This document shows positions 63,001 through 64,000 of a DNA stretch of 64,000 nucleotides, piece after piece; within the stretch, counting starts at the first letter, position 1, and the number at the start of each line of letters is the position of its first letter. Below the pieces are notes generated by a model that made no database searches, was not told the DNA's origin, and saw only the letters and a list, made by a program, of their open reading frames with translations. The DNA lies in assembly GCF_001895045.1 (NCBI RefSeq), contig NZ_BDAM01000005.1, forward strand, positions 1 to 64,000, read 5' to 3'. This DNA is from Rhodococcus coprophilus NBRC 100603. Lineage in GTDB: Bacteria; Actinomycetota; Actinomycetes; Mycobacteriales; Mycobacteriaceae. The position numbers and the translations under genes are program-made.

Positions 63001-64000
63001 ATGACCGATCAGAATCAGCACGGTTTCGCCACCCGCGCCATCCACGCCGGTTTCGAACCCGACCCGCAGACCGGTGCCGTCAACGTCCCGATCTACGCGT
63101 CGTCCACGTTCGCGCAGGACGGCGTCGGCGAGATGCGCAGCGGTTTCGAGTACGCGCGCACCGGCAACCCCACCCGCCGCCCTCTCGAAGCGAATCTTGC
63201 GGCGCTCGAAAGTGGTACGTACGGCCGGGCTTTCGGTTCGGGTATGGCGGCCACCGACTGCCTCCTCCGTTCGGTGCTGCGCCCCGGCGACCATCTCGTG
63301 ATCCCGAACGACGCATACGGCGGCACGTTCCGTCTGATCGACAAGGTGTTCACGCAGTGGGGCATCGAATACACCCCGGTCTCGGTCAACGACGCCGACG
63401 GCGTCCGTGCGGCGCTGCGGCCCGAGACCAAGCTCGTGTGGCTCGAGACCCCGACCAACCCGCTGCTCAACATCGGTGACATCGCGGCGCTGGCCGACGT
63501 CGCGCACGAAGGCGGCGCCAAGCTCGTCGTCGACAACACGTTCGCGTCGCCGTATCTGCAGCAGCCGCTCACGCTCGGCGCCGACGTGGTGCTGCACTCG
63601 ACGACCAAGTACATCGGTGGTCACTCGGATGTGGTCGGCGGCGCACTGGTCACCGACGACGAGGAACTCGACGCCGCCTTCGCATTCCTGCAGAACGGTG
63701 CGGGCGCGGTGCCGGGCCCCTTCGACGCCTTCCTTACGTTGCGGGGCATCAAGACGCTCGCGGTCCGCATGGAGCGGCACTGCGACAACGCCGAGAAGAT
63801 CGTCGAACTGCTGTCGGGACACAAGGCCGTCACCAAGGTGCTCTACCCGGGTCTGGACGACCACCCGGGCCACGAGTACGCGGCGAAGCAGATGCGCCGG
63901 TTCGGCGGCATGATCTCCGTACGCCTCGCCGGCGGCCGCGAGGCAGCGCTCGACTTCTGCAAGCGCACCGAGATCTTCACGCTCGCCGAGTCCCTCGGTG
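63001..64000 (+). CDS. metB: Cystathionine gamma-synthase, cut by window end
   Basis: The first 333 residues are present from the ATG at 63001, 14 bases after the cbs stop; the C-terminus lies beyond the window. Cys/Met-metabolism PLP fold: ATRAIHAGFEPDPQTGAVNVPIYASSTFAQ, YARTGNPTRRPLEANLAALE, FGSGMAATDCLLR, ETPTNPLLNIGDI, VVDNTFASPYLQQP, and PLP Lys203 in HSTTKYIGGHSDVVGG. MetB makes cystathionine from O-acyl-homoserine and cysteine; some members are gamma-lyases. With cbs just upstream the locus interconverts homocysteine and cysteine. Confidence 0.93.
   Translation, partial: MTDQNQHGFATRAIHAGFEPDPQTGAVNVPIYASSTFAQDGVGEMRSGFEYARTGNPTRRPLEANLAALESGTYGRAFGSGMAATDCLLRSVLRPGDHLVIPNDAYGGTFRLIDKVFTQWGIEYTPVSVNDADGVRAALRPETKLVWLETPTNPLLNIGDIAALADVAHEGGAKLVVDNTFASPYLQQPLTLGADVVLHSTTKYIGGHSDVVGGALVTDDEELDAAFAFLQNGAGAVPGPFDAFLTLRGIKTLAVRMERHCDNAEKIVELLSGHKAVTKVLYPGLDDHPGHEYAAKQMRRFGGMISVRLAGGREAALDFCKRTEIFTLAESLG

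Overview
The window is high-GC actinobacterial chromosome, most consistent with Rhodococcus or a close relative. The evidence is gene order and protein families: the order pth-rplY ... prs-glmU-tRNA-Gln-TetR-mfd-mazG ... lpqU-eno-ftsB-DUF501-ppx-tRNA-Leu matches the Mycobacterium tuberculosis Rv1014c-Rv1026 block as I remember it, and there is an ergothioneine locus, a PknK-type kinase, cbs-metB, and many GTG/TTG starts and 4-bp gene overlaps. I ran no searches; all names rest on motifs read directly from the sequence.

Layout. 1-4.7 kb: tail of a cold-shock protein and its terminator, a WYL regulator, ispE, an ABC-F ATPase and a small membrane protein. 4.7-11.8 kb: an acyl-CoA operon (TLP1-type thiolase, crotonase, acyl-CoA dehydrogenase) divergent from a TetR regulator with a candidate operator between them, then NTF2-like, VOC, PdxH-like and 3-hydroxyisobutyryl-CoA hydrolase genes. 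11.8-15.6 kb: an unknown protein, prfC, pth and rplY. 15.8-25.3 kb: ergothioneine genes egtABCD in overlapping order, a divergent class V aminotransferase that could supply the missing EgtE step, an MFS transporter, and a large LuxR regulator whose ATPase motifs look eroded. 25.6-30.8 kb: CaCA antiporter, zinc-ribbon protein, DUF2461, prs, glmU and tRNA-Gln. 30.9-37.8 kb: two TetR regulators (one resembling gamma-butyrolactone receptors), an HTH/PIN toxin-antitoxin-like pair, mfd and mazG.

37.8-42.4 kb is the most unusual part. It looks like an accessory insertion between mazG and lpqU. It holds a zinc-finger C-methyltransferase-like protein with an eroded SAM motif, preceded by a coupled micro-ORF; a divergent set of two overlapping GyrI-like single-domain sensor proteins followed by a GAF-GGDEF-EAL cyclic-di-GMP enzyme; and the 3' remnant of a sugar-phosphate transferase. 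42.4-46.9 kb returns to the conserved backbone (lpqU, eno, ftsB, DUF501, ppx, tRNA-Leu).

46.9-54.3 kb is a signalling and stress region: an orphan CHASE3 histidine kinase, a GAF-ANTAR protein, several very small membrane or acidic proteins, a secreted alpha/beta hydrolase, and a CsbD protein behind a textbook SigF-type promoter. 54.3-64 kb: CorA, a PknK-like kinase/STAND regulator, a small lipoprotein overlapping an RsmC/RlmG-type methyltransferase, a Bax-inhibitor-like membrane protein, cystathionine beta-synthase and a truncated (window edge) cystathionine gamma-synthase. I saw no insertion sequences, integrases, CRISPR arrays or rRNA genes.
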